Shown here: positions 46,851 through 58,300 of the stretch, one piece after another
Layout of the letters: every line of letters starts with the position of its first letter
How positions within the stretch are numbered: position 1 is the stretch's first letter
Source of the DNA: Saccopteryx bilineata
Lineage: Eukaryota; Chordata; Mammalia; Chiroptera; Emballonuridae
Direction: 5' to 3'
DNA length: 64,000 nucleotides
Assembly (NCBI RefSeq): GCF_036850765.1
Contig: NC_089494.1
Coordinates: 53,213,809 to 53,277,808 of the forward strand
Translations under genes and position numbers: made by a program
The notes under the pieces: model-generated
Seen by the model: the letters and a program-made list of their open reading frames with translations, nothing else
Told to the model about the DNA's origin: nothing
Databases searched by the model: none

Positions 46851-47599
46851 ATGCAATACTTTTTTTTATTGAAGTTTGGATTCTGAAACTATAATGTTAA
46901 GAAAAAGTTGAACAAGATATTTCCTAGGAACCTAGTACTTGCAGGGATCTGGGCTAAGCATTGTGTAAGGTGAGAAGATAAATGAGACACCAGTCTCACT
47001 ATGATTCCTGGAAAGAATTTGCTGTCAGGTGAAATCCCAGGACTCTGAGAAATAGAGTTTTAATAATTTAGGTAGAACCTTATGTTGTTCATCATTTTTG
47101 CAGTTGTCTAAATTAGGATTTTTGGGATGTGGGTGGGTGAGGGGTAGTGATAATCCTTAGAGCTGTGAATTTGTAAATTTAGGTCTGACTGGTATCATGG
47201 TGTCAACCACAGATTCAGAATCTTTGATAAAAGGTATAAGTGGGTGTGGTCAGGGAAGGGTCTTGTAAGACCCCTTTGAAGTGTGTAGGGAATGGAGAAG
47301 GTAACTATGTTTTTATTATTGATATGTACAAATGGCACTTCCTATGGCAGGGAGAGTCCATGATTTGAACCTATGACACAGTATTGTGATGATAGGTTAT
47401 TATAGATTTTTCCTTTCTTTTTTGTTTATATTATACTAATATCTATAGTGAGATTCACTAATTTATAATTATTGTTCAAAATTTGTTAATTATCTTCAAT
47501 CATGAAATCATCATGACATCAAGATGTACAGTAGTTTCCTCACCTTAAAATTTTTTCTTGTACTCTGTTGTACTTGAGTCAGGCCAACAGACCTATTCT
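46851..47599. other. No gene; faint L2-like trace
   Basis: 'ggatctgggctaagcattgtgtaaggtgagaagataaatgagac' near 46945-46990 may be antisense L2. Otherwise unrecognised. Confidence 0.35.
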
Positions 47600-50030
47600 T
47601 TCTTCATGCCTGGCCACAGGCAAAGTCAGATCTGCTTTCTGTCCCTATAGTTTTATATTTACTAGAATTTTATATAAATGGAATTATATAGTCCATAGTC
47701 TCCTGGCATAATGTTTTTGAGATTAATCCATGTTGTTGTGTGTTCATATTTAATTATTTTTTTATTGGTGTGTAGTATATTGTGATATGTATATAATAAA
47801 CTTTCCTTATCCATTTATAAGTTGATGACCATTTGGATTGCTTCTACTTTTTAGTTATTATGAATAACGCTTCACTTACAGATACATTTTATATGGACAT
47901 ATGTCTTCATTTTTCTGTGAAATTACCAAGTCACATGGTTAATATTTATTTCACTTTATAAGATGCTGCCATATAGTTTTCCAAAGTGGTTTTAGCTTTT
48001 TACATTTCCGCCAGTAATATATAAGTATTTCCCTTACTTCATATCCTTGCCACCTTGTTACTTTCAATCTTTTTAACTGTTCTGATTGGTATGTAGTAGT
48101 ATCACATCATGGTTTTAATCTGCATTTCTCTAATGACTACTAATTTTTGAGAATCTTTTCATGTGCCTATTGGCCATTTGTGTATTTTCTTTTGTGAAGT
48201 GTCTGTTTAAATATTTTGTATAATTTATTATTATTTTTTTATAATTTTGATAAAATCTATTGTATCTATTGTATTATTTTTTTATAGTCTGTGCTTTGGG
48301 ACTCATTCAGTGTCACAAAAATTTTCTCCTATTTTTAAAATAGGTTAGTAGCTTTAGCTCATGTTTAGAAACTACCATTCTGAGCTGATTTTCTTTTGTG
48401 ATGTGAGGTAAGGATTGGTATTCATTTTCCCTCTATAGTTAATTTTCCCATCATCCTATGTTGAAAATACTATAATTTTCCTGTTAAATTATCTTGGGAA
48501 CTTTGTGAAAAATTAATTAATCATATATGAATCTGTTTCTGAAGTCTCTATTCTGTTCCATTGACATAGTATATATCTAGCATTATGCTAATATCTCACT
48601 GTCTTGATTATTGTAGCTTTATATTAAAATTGGAAGAAGGTAGTCTAAGTATTACAAATTTATTTTCTCTTCTTTTAAATTTGCTTTAATTATTCTAAGG
48701 TCTTTAAATTTTGACATAAGTCTCAAATTTATATTGTCCATTTGCTCTAAATGTCCCTGCTAAGATTATGATTAGCACTGCATTGACTCTGGAGGCCAGT
48801 TGGCATCTTAACAATAGTAAGTCTTTCAATATATGGGCAGGGTGTCTCCATTTATTTAGGACTAGTTTAATTTCTTTCAACAATGTTTTATAATTTTAAT
48901 TATAAAGTCTTGCAACTCCTTTATTAAAATTTCTCTCTATATTTTTATGCTTTTATCATATAAATGCATTTGTTTTCTATATATTATTTCACACTTTTTA
49001 AGTACTAAAGAATAGAAATACACTGATATTTTGTATTGATCCTGATTATGGTAGCCTGGCTGAATTCACTTATTTTTTTGAATAGTGTTCTTGTGGATTC
49101 CTTCAGGTTTTCTACATACACTGTCATATGGTAAGCAATAAAGACACTTTTACTTCTTGTTCGTTCTGTATGGTTTATACTTTTTCTTATCTTATTGTAG
49201 TGGTTTGGATTTAAAGTACAATGTTAAAATAGTGAGAGCACACATCCTTGTTACTGATCTTAGCTAGAAAATGTTGAGCTTGACATCATTGTTAGCTGGC
49301 ATTTTGCTATAGGAGCTCTTGAGTTAACAACATTCCTTTTTAGTTCTAGTTTTCTGAGATTTCTTTCATGAAATTCTGGTCATTGTTGTAAATACTTTCA
49401 GTGCATCTACTGAAATGATTAAATTTTTTTTTTCTTAATTCAATTATATGGGGGAATTACATTAATTTTCAGTGGTTAAATCAACCTTGACTTCCTGGGA
49501 TAATCGCCTCTTGGTTATATTAACTTTTTTATGTAATGCTCAGTTTGGTTTTACAATATTTTTAAATAATTTTTTTGTGTGTGTGGTTATGTTCATGAGG
49601 GATGTTGGTCTGCAGTTCTCTTTTCTTGGGTTATTTTTGCCTGGTTTTTAAATCAAGGTAATTTTGGCTTAATACAATAAGGTGGCAAATGTTTTTCTCA
49701 TATTCTGTCTTCTGAAATAGGTTGTGAGTGGTGGTTACTATTTTTTCTTTAAATGTTTTGATAGAATTACCCTTGAAGCCATTTGGGTCCAGAGTTTTCT
49801 TTTGGGGGAGGTTTTTAATTATAAATTAAATTTATTTAGTTGATATAGGGCTTTACAATTTTTTTCTTCATGTGTTTTTTTAGGAATTTTCCCCTTTCAT
49901 CTAGGTTGCCAAATTTATTGGCACAAAATTGTTCACAGTATCCCCTTTACTATTCTATAATTCCTTATTATCCTTTTAATGTCTAGAATCTGTACTGAGA
50001 TGCTCTTTCATTTCTGATGTTGGAAACTTT
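47600..50030 (-). repeat. Old LINE-1, antisense, heavily decayed
   Basis: Antisense L1 ORF2 landmarks in the expected order: 'gagattaatccatgttgttgtgtg', 'ggattgcttctactttttagttattatgaataa', 'tttccaaagtggttttagc', 'gtatcacatcatggttttaatctgcatttctctaatgac', and further on 'gggatgttggtctgcagttctcttttcttgg' and 'gtgagtggtggttac'. No open frame survives. Boundaries approximate. Confidence 0.8.
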
Positions 50031-50698
50031 CCTCCTTTCCCTGAGGCTGCCTTCTCTTTTCCTTCCTTCCCTTCTCCCTCAGATGTGATGTATGCACATA
50101 GTTGATTCTCTAGGTGCTCTTTTAGCAGGGGGAGCCTAATGGCTCAGCAGAAAAACCCCTATGAACTTCTCTTCTTTTTTTCCTTATGGCCAGAGCAAAA
50201 TAAGTTTTTTCTCTAGGTTTCTATTTGTCAAAACTCTGTCCATGCCCTGTTGGTGTTTCCATGAGATGAAAGAATGAACTTGTTAGGAGAAAGAGTAGAA
50301 TGTTGATTTACTCTGGAGAGAAAGCTTTGAAAACTGCCTGCAATCTTCACCTTGAAAGTGGCTTCCAGGATGAACTTGAAAGAATTTGGCGGATGCGTGG
50401 CAGAGCCACTGAGACCTGTGAAAAGGAGCCCATTGTGAAAACCCTTACCCAGTATGGCTCTATCACATTTCCAACCTCATTTTTTCTTATCTTTTTCTAT
50501 AATAAACTCAATAACATGTGTGCCAAAGAAAAAAAGTGTTAGATTTACTATTCTAAATAAATGATAAATAACAGAACATAAATTGATTTACATAAAAAAT
50601 TAAAATTTAAGAGTTAATCGATTGATTTACAACTCATAAATTGAGTTGATTTACAACTTTAACCAAAGCTTTGCCTCCTGTACCATAATCCAATTAAA
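50031..50698. other. No recognisable feature
   Basis: The 80-aa open frame at 50300-50542 has no recognisable domain. Composition of 50050-50480 is less AT-rich and could be an old LTR, but I cannot show it. Confidence 0.35.
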
Positions 50699-50712
50699 TA
50701 TATGTACTTTTT

Positions 50713-51058
50713 TTTTTTTTTAGCAGCAAGAGAGAGGGTCATACAGGGATAGACAGACAGGAAGGGAAAGAAATGAGAAGCATCAACTTGTAATTGCAGC
50801 ACTTTTGTTCATTGATTGCTTTCTCATATGTATTTTGACCTGAGGGGCTCCAGCGAAGCCAGTGACCCCTTGCTCAAACCAGAGTCCTTGGGCTTTAAGC
50901 CAGCAACCTTTGGACTCAAGCTAGTGATCCGGCACTCAAGCTGGTGAGTCCAAGCTCAAGGCTCAAGTCAGATGAGCCTGCACTCAAGCCAGCGACCTTG
51001 GGGTTTTGAATCTGGGTCCTCAGCATCTCTGGCCATTGCACCACCACCTGGTCAGGCT
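50713..51058 (-). repeat. Bat SINE (long tRNA type C), antisense
   Basis: Contains the alternating 'gctcaagc / gactcaagc' modules and head 'gcctgaccaggtggtggtgc' on the minus strand. Exact duplication tatatgtacttttt at 50699-50712 and 51059-51072. Confidence 0.92.
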
Positions 51059-51072
51059 TATATGTACTTTTT

Positions 51073-52643
51073 AAATGCTTTATTCAAGAAGCTCTTCCTG
51101 AAAACTGAGTGATGAATATGAATAGGAACCCTTCCTCAAAAATTTTTAATGACTTCCTCTTGTTTGATAAAACAAAGTATTTATCTGTCTAGTATTCTAT
51201 GCCTTCTTCTCACTGCTTTTCCCAACTTTCCAACTTCCCATTTTATGTGTTTACCCTCACCTCTCACTCCAGTCAAGATGGTTTACTAATCATTTTGCCA
51301 ACATATCCAATGAGTTTTTGCTTTTGTGTTTTCACTTTCATAGAACTGACCTGCTCCTTAATTTCTTCAGTTTTCTAGGAGAACTGAGGTTCAGCAAGAC
51401 AGCGATAATTGGTTAATGCCAAACACTTTATGTAGGAAAGAAGGGGAATAAAAACTTGGATATAGACCTTTCTATCTTAGTCAAAGGGTTTGGATGGTAA
51501 TATTTTAGGTTCTTGGAAAGATAACTCTTGGGAAGAAAATGTAGACTAAGAAAGATATACCTGATATCTTTAAATAGAAGAGAGGAAGATAAAAATGTGA
51601 CAAGTTTAAGAATTAAGAGGCTTAGTGTATCCCTGGGGGTACAGGTCAGGTCAGAGGTTGGAGGAGAAACAGAAAGGTATGAATTAAAAGATATTATGGT
51701 GAAAACATATTTCAAGACCTTGGGGAAAAGAACTGAAAAGATATAAAAGAAATAAGATTCAAGCATGACCTTAAAATTCTTTCTTTAGATTATCATAATT
51801 CTTATCATATTATATTTAGTATAATAGATACTTTAATACTTTTATTTATTTATGCAAATTATTTTTATTATCTACCTTTTCAGGTATTGTTCTAGATACT
51901 GGGGAAACAAGAGTGAATTATTTATTTAATGAATAAACATGATTTTACCACCAAACTCATATGCAAAATATTATTAAGGCCGGTGGAAAACATTTTTTAT
52001 TCTGCATAGTTATTTTTTAAAGAGGAAGTTATAATCCTGACTTTAAGAATATTTAGGAATAGCTCCCAAGTTTCTCTGTGGATAATGCCATTCAGTAGAC
52101 ATGAAACCAGAATATGTTTATTTGTGTCTAATGACAAAAATTATTGTTTTAAATTGCATCAAACATGTTTTAAGGTTAATGTTTCTTTGGAGTAATTTAG
52201 GTAATGCTATTCCCCAACATCATACCTAGCAAAATATACAATAAATAAAATGCTTTTTAAATTGAAGGGAATCTGTTTTTTACTTTAAGAAACATTTTTG
52301 TGGTTCTAGTAGTTTGTTAGTAATTACACAGCTCCTCAATGCATCAATATAAACAAAATATTTGAGATGACGCTCTAATTTTTAATTAAAATATACTTTA
52401 GTTTCTCAAATTCCAGTGCAGTTATATGTATATTTGGAAGACAAGGTATAAAAGTTTTAGATGCAGATTGTCAGAATATTTTTGGCTAAATGCAAAACTA
52501 ATCACTCCACTATGGTTTGATCAGTAAACTTTAGCCTAAATTTGATATATTTAATGGGCTTAAATCCTGTTAAATTACTACAAGCAAAATCTTTGTGAAT
52601 CAAAGGCATTGTTCTTTCTTCTAGCTATCACTATTTATTCTTT
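51073..52643. other. No gene; short L2-like trace at 51870-51920
   Basis: Only 'ggtattgttctagatactggggaaacaagagtgaa' (antisense L2 3' end) is recognised. The 112-aa antisense open frame at 51428-51766 is hydrophobic and low in complexity and lacks support. Confidence 0.4.
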
Positions 52644-52825
52644 TTTAAAAAGATTTTATTCATTTTTAGAGAGGAAAGAGAGAGAGAGACAAGGAGAGAG
52701 AGAGAAGGGGGGCAGGAAGCATCAACTCCCATATATGCCTCAATAGGGCAAATGGAGGGTTTCAAACTGGCAACCTCAGCATTCCAGGTCAATGCTTTAT
52801 CCATTGCGTCACCACAGGTCAGGCA
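52644..52825 (-). repeat. Short-type bat SINE, antisense
   Basis: Head at right (gcctgacctgtggtgacgc in its sense), 'ggcaggaagcatcaactcccatat' module, (GA)n, T-rich tail left. Older than the copy at 24371. Confidence 0.9.
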
Positions 52826-52974
52826 CCATTTTCTCTTTATTATTTTCTAGAATTAAGCCAAGTAAACCAAGAAATCAATGTAATGCCAAGGTAACCAACC
52901 CAAAATTATTCTCCAGAAAAATAAAAAAAGTGCTACTTTTTCTACCTTTGTTTGATAGTCTTTATATCTCATTC

Positions 52975-53300
52975 TTTAAGCAATTAGTTAACACATTGCT
53001 TACTTACCATGTGTTAGTCTTAGCAAGAGAAACACAGAGGTAAAGAAAAACAAAGGGTGATTTCCTTCTGGGTGCTGAAGATAGTTATTAAAAAGTTAGC
53101 AGATAAGTAAGCAGGATAATTTCAGAAAATTATAAGTAACTTAAAGTAAATAAATAAGCTATGGAATATAAATAAATAAGGAGGTTGGTCAGTTTATGTA
53201 GGTTGGCCAAAAATGATTCCACCTGAGATGTATTACTTGAGCTGACTGTTGAAATCAGAATTAAACTGATTCATAAAATTGGATTTAGGAGAACAGACTT
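52975..53300 (-). repeat. L2 LINE remnant (antisense)
   Basis: 'ttacttaccatgtgttagtctta', 'gaaacacagaggtaaagaaaaac', 'gtaagcagg' and 'tacttgagctgactgttgaaat' follow antisense L2. The 83-aa frame at 52792 is unsupported. Confidence 0.5.
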
Positions 53301-53545
53301 AGCTTAACAGCTTCTACAGAATAAACCATCCCTTTATAAAAAGAAAAAATCCTAGAATATGAAAGAAAATAGCTTTTTCTCCATATCCAGGAGGCCATTT
53401 CAGTTCTGCCCCTTCCCGGGCCTGTCTGACAGACTTTCAAAAGACAGTATAAAAGATAGTGGAAAAATGTAGAAGAGCTTGATATTTCTGAAAGTAATCA
53501 TTAAGTTTGGTCTTTATGTCATTTTCCTTTCAAGTATCATTTTTA

Positions 53546-53747
53546 AATTATTTATTTTTTTAAACTGAGTTTATTGGAGTGACACTGGTTAACATAGTTA
53601 TACAGGTTTCAAGAGCCCAATTGTACAACACATCTCTGCACCATATTGTGTGTTAACCCACCCAAGTCAAATCTTTGTCCATCACCATTTATTCCCCCTC
53701 TACCCTCCTTGACCTCCTCCCTCTTGGCAATCACTAAACTGTTGTCC
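53546..53747 (-). repeat. LINE-1 3' end fragment (antisense) with target duplication
   Basis: 'gagtttattggagtgacactgg', 'caccatattgtgtgttaaccc', 'gtccatcaccatttattccccc' is antisense L1 3'UTR. Flanked by tcaagtatcattttta (53530-53545) and tcaagtattattttta (53748-53763), one difference. The young L1 inserted just to the right. Confidence 0.85.
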
Positions 53748-53777
53748 TCAAGTATTATTTTTAATATAAGAAATTGT

Positions 53778-54025
53778 GCTGGAAGTCACGGAAATGGCGC
53801 CGTGAGAAGCGCGTCCGACAGCTCTCCCCTAAATCACAACAAATTTATCAACTAGAAACAGAAAAATTTATCCTCGGAGCATTCCGGAGTTCCACACAAA
53901 CTGAAAGCAAAAGGACTGTTATCACTTGAATCTGAGAGACGAGGGTGTGGAGGAAGCTACCACAGCGACGCTCATTCAAGCCGCCAGGGAGTGCGCCTGC
54001 GTGCTATCAATAAGACTACCCTCAG
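53778..54025 (+). promoter_or_regulatory. LINE-1 5'UTR (copy 3), shortened to 248 bp
   Basis: The first part (gctggaagtcacggaaatgg...aactagaaacagaaaaatt...) aligns with the first ~115 bp of copy 2. It has a YY1-like gaaatggcgcc at about 53791-53801. The last ~25 bp before the start codon (ctatcaataagactaccctc) also align with copy 2. The segment between, about 53905-54000, has no counterpart I could find by eye. CpG monomers, CRE and the pyrimidine-rich tract are absent. Confidence 0.8.
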
Positions 54026-55021
54026 ATGCCGATAAGAAAGAGGAAATCGAATATTATGGATACAAAAGAAAGAGAGGTAACACAAATAGATGTGGAAAAA
54101 TCTATGGAGAAAAGACTTAACATATTGGAAGCCTTGGAGCTAAATGACAGAGAATTTAAAATAGAAATGTTAAAAATACTCAGAGATATACAAGAAAACA
54201 CAGAAAGGCAATATAGGGAGATCAGAAAACAACTCAATGAACACAAAGAATATATTACCAAGGAAATTGAAACTATAAAAACAAATCAAACAGAAATGAA
54301 AAACTCAATTCACGAGCTGAAAAACGAGGTAACAAGCTTAGCTAACAGAACAGCCCAGATTGAAGATAGGATTAGTGAAATAGAAGACAAACAACTTGAG
54401 GCACAACAGAGAGAAGAAGAAAGAGACTCAAAAATAATAAAAAATGAGAAAGCCCTACAGGAATTGTCTGACTCCATCAGAAAGAATAACATAAGAATAA
54501 TAGGTATATCAGAGGGAGAAGAGAAAGAAAATGGAATGGAGAATATACTCAAACAAATAATAGACGAGAACTTCCCAAGCCTGTGGAAGGAACTAAAGCC
54601 TCAAATTCAAGAAGCAAACAGAACACCAAGTTTTCTTAACCCCAACAAACCCACTCCAAGGCACATCATAATAAAGATGACACAAACCAATGACAAAGAA
54701 AAAATTCTCAAGGCAGCCAGGGAAAAGAAGAGTACAACATATAAAGGAAGGCCTATTAGATTATCATCAGATTTCTCAGCAGAAACTCTACAAGCTAGAA
54801 GAGAGTGGACCCCAATATTTAAAGCCCTGAAAGAGAGGAACTTTCAGCCAAGAATACTATACCCATCAAAGCTATCCTTCAAGTATGAAGGAGATATAAA
54901 AACATTCACAAATACAGAAAAGGTGAGAGAATTTATCAACAGAAAGCCCCCACTCCAGGAAATACTAAGGGGGGTTTTCCAACCAGATTCAAAGAACAAA
55001 AGAAAACAACACCACAAGTAA
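54026..55021 (+). CDS. L1 ORF1: LINE-1 ORF1 protein, 331 aa, intact
   Basis: Encodes the L1 RNA-binding chaperone that trimerises and coats L1 RNA in the cytoplasm. Residues 1-30 are a basic, flexible start. Residues 31-150 are a coiled coil rich in E, K, L and I (NILEALELNDREFKIEMLK..., ELKNEVTSLANRTAQIEDRISEIEDKQ). An RRM follows at about 153-245 (NNIRIIGISEGEEKENG, PRHIIIKMTQ, REKK at 232-235, GRPIRLSSDF). The C-terminal domain has ARREW at 257-261 and RILYPSKLSF at 276-285. Length is close to the human 338 aa. The start ATG (54026) is conserved in copies 1 and 2. No stops or frameshifts. It is separated from ORF2 by 325 bp, far more than the 63 bp of human L1. Confidence 0.96.
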   Translation: MPIRKRKSNIMDTKEREVTQIDVEKSMEKRLNILEALELNDREFKIEMLKILRDIQENTERQYREIRKQLNEHKEYITKEIETIKTNQTEMKNSIHELKNEVTSLANRTAQIEDRISEIEDKQLEAQQREEERDSKIIKNEKALQELSDSIRKNNIRIIGISEGEEKENGMENILKQIIDENFPSLWKELKPQIQEANRTPSFLNPNKPTPRHIIIKMTQTNDKEKILKAAREKKSTTYKGRPIRLSSDFSAETLQARREWTPIFKALKERNFQPRILYPSKLSFKYEGDIKTFTNTEKVREFINRKPPLQEILRGVFQPDSKNKRKQHHK

Positions 55022-55116
55022 CAGCTCCACCAAGAACACAATAAAACCAAACTTAAACTGTGACAACAAAGGAAAAAAAGGGGGGAGAGGATGGAGATTA
55101 ACAGTAGCAAAGGACG

Positions 55117-55356
55117 ATGAAGTGCAGAAATACTTATAAGATAGGGTACTACAATGAATATGGTAGGTACCCTTTTCATTACTTAATGGTAACCACCCTT
55201 AAAAAAACCACCACAAAAACACTTGACTTAAAAAAGGTAGCAACAGAGGAAAGAAGTATAGAACACAAACAAACAAAAACAAATGATAGAAAAACAAAAG
55301 AGAAGAATCAAACTAGATACAAAACTAACAGAAAGCAATTTATAAAATGGCAGTAG
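55117..55356 (+). CDS. Inter-ORF small frame of intact L1 (79 aa, speculative)
   Basis: Runs from ATG 55117 to a TAG at 55354-55356 that overlaps the ORF2 start: the ORF2 ATG is at 55347, in another frame. An equal-length frame exists in copy 2 (38527-38766) with a conserved middle part (YNE.GR.PFHY, DLKK.ATEER, DRKTKEK.QTR.KTNRKQ). The predicted product is basic and has no known domain. Translation is not shown. An overlapping stop and start could serve termination-reinitiation for ORF2. The A-rich strand also makes stops less frequent, and changes between copies look neutral, so it may be chance. Confidence 0.3.
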   Translation: MKCRNTYKIGYYNEYGRYPFHYLMVTTLKKTTTKTLDLKKVATEERSIEHKQTKTNDRKTKEKNQTRYKTNRKQFIKWQ

Positions 55357-58300
55357 GGAACCCACAAGTATCAATAATTACACTAAATGTAAATGGATTA
55401 AACTTACCAATAAAAAGACACAGAGTAGCAGAATGGATTAAAAAAGAAAATCCAACTATATGCTGCCTACAAGAAACACATCTAAGCAACAAGGATAAAA
55501 ACAAATTCAAAGTGAAAGGCTGGAAAACAATACTCCAAGCAAACAACACCCAAAAAAAAGCAGGTGTAGCAATACTCATATCTAATAATGCTGACTACAA
55601 GACAGAAAAAGTACTCAGAGACAAAAATGGTCATTTCATAATGATTAAGGGGAAGTTGAATCAAGAAGACATAACAATCCTTAATATATATGCACCAAAC
55701 CAAGGAGCACCAAAATATATAAGACAGCTACTTATTGACCTTAAAACAAAAACTAACAAAAATACAATCATACTTGGAGACCTCAATACACCGCTGACGG
55801 CTCTAGATCGGTCATCCAAACAGAGAATCAATAAAGATATAGTGGCCTTAAACGAAATACTAGAACACCTGGATATGATAGACATCTACAGGACACTTCA
55901 TCCCAAGGCGACAGAGTATACATTTTTCTCTAGTGTACATGGAACATTCTCAAGAATTGACCATATGTTGGGCCACAAAGACAATATCAGCAAATTTAGA
56001 AAAACTGAAATTGTACCAAGCATATTTTCTGATCATAAAGCCTTGAAACTAGAATTCAACTGCAAAAAAGAGGGGGAAAAACCCACAAAAATGTGGAAAC
56101 TAAACAACATACTTCTAAAAAATGAATGGGTCAAAGAAGAAATAAGTGCAGAAATCAAAAGATATATACAGACAAATGAAAATGAAAATACGACATATCA
56201 GAATGTCTGGGACGCAGCAAAAGCAGTAATAAGAGGAAAGTTCATATCACTTCAGGCCTATATGAACAAACAAGAGAGAGCCGAAGTAAACCACTTAACT
56301 TCACACCTTAAGGAACTAGAAAAAGAAGAACAAAGACAACCCAAAACCAGCCGAAGAAAGGAGATAATAAAAATCAGAGCAGAAATAAATGAATTAGAGA
56401 ACAGAAAAACTATAGAAAAAATCAATAAAACAAGGAGCTGGTTCTTTGAAAAGATCAACAAAATTGACAAACCCTTAGCAAGACTCACCAAGGAAAAAAG
56501 ACACAGGACTCAAATAAATAAAATCCAAAATGAAAGAGGAGAGATCACCACAGACATCATAGAAATACAAAGAATTATTGTAGAATACTATGAAAAATTA
56601 TATGCCACCAAATACAACAATCTAGAAGAAATGGATAAATTCCTAGAACAATACAACCTTCCTAGACTGAGTCATGAAGAAGCAGAAAGCCTAAACAGAC
56701 CAATCAGCAGGGAGGAAATAGAAAAAACTATTAAAAACCTCCCCAAAAATAAAAGTCCAGGCCCAGACGGTTATACTAGTGAATTCTATCAAACATTCAA
56801 AGAAGACTTGGTTCCTATTCTACTCAAAGTCTTCCAAAAAATTGAAGAAGAAGCAATACTTCCAAACACATTTTATGAAGCCAACATAACCCTCATACCA
56901 AAACCTGGCAAGGATGGCACAAAGAAAGAAAACTACAGACCAATATCTCTAATGAATACAGATGCTAAAATACTAAACAAAATACTGGCAAACCGAATAC
57001 AACAACATATTAAAAAAATAATACATCATGATCAAGTGGGATTCATCCCAGAATCTCAAGGATGGTTCAACATACGCAAAACGGTTAATGTAATACACCA
57101 TATCAACAAAACAAAGAACAAAAACCACATGATCTTATCAATAGATGCAGAAAAGGCTTTTGATAAAATACAACACAATTTTATGTTTAAGACTCTCAAC
57201 AAAATGGGTATAGAAGGAAAATATCTCAACATGATAAAGGCCATATACGATAAACCATCAGCCAACATCCTATTAAGCGGCATAAAACTGAGGACTTTCT
57301 ATCTTAAATCAGGAACAAGACAGGGTTGTCCACTCTCTCCACTCTTATTCAACGTGGTGCTAGAAGTTCTGGCCAGAGCAATCAGACAAGACAAAGAAAT
57401 AAAAGGCATCCATATCGGAAAAGAAGAAGTAAAGCTATCACTTTTTGCTGATGATATGATCCTATACATCGAAAACCCGAAGGACTCCACAAAAAGATTA
57501 TTAGAAACAATAAACCAATACAGTAAGGTCGCAGGATACAAAATTAACATACAGAAGTCCATAGCCTTTCTATATGCCAACAATGAAATATTAGAAAACG
57601 AACTCAAAAAAATAATCCCCTTCACGATTGCAACAAAAAAAATAAAATACCTAGGAATAAACATAACAAAGAACGTAAAGGACCTATATAATGAAAATTA
57701 CAAAGCATTGTTAAGGGAAATCGAAAAAGATACAATGAGATGGAAAAATATTCCTTGTTCCTGGATAGGAAGAATAAATATAATCAAAATGGCCATATTA
57801 CCCAAAGCAATATACAAATTTAATGCAATTCCCATCAAAATCCCTATGAGATTTTTTAAAGAAATGGAACAAAAAATCATCAGATTTATATGGAACTATA
57901 AAAAACCCCGAATAGCCAAAACAATCCTAAGGAAAAAGAATGAAGCTGGGGGCATTACAATACCTGACTTTAAACTATATTATAGGGCCACGATAATCAA
58001 AACAGCATGGTATTGGCAAAAAAATAGACACTCAGACCAATGGAACAGAATAGAAAGCCCAGAAATAAAACCACATATATATGGTCAAATAATCTTTGAT
58101 AAAGGGGCCAACAACACACAATGGAGAAAAGAAAGCCTCTTCAACAAATGGTGTTGGGAAAACTGGAAAGCCACATGCAAAAGAATGAAACTCGACTACA
58201 GCCTGTCCCCGTGTACTAAAATTAATTCAAAATGGATCAAAGACCTAAATATAAGACCTGAAACAATAAAGTACATAGAAGAAGACATAGGTACTAAAAT

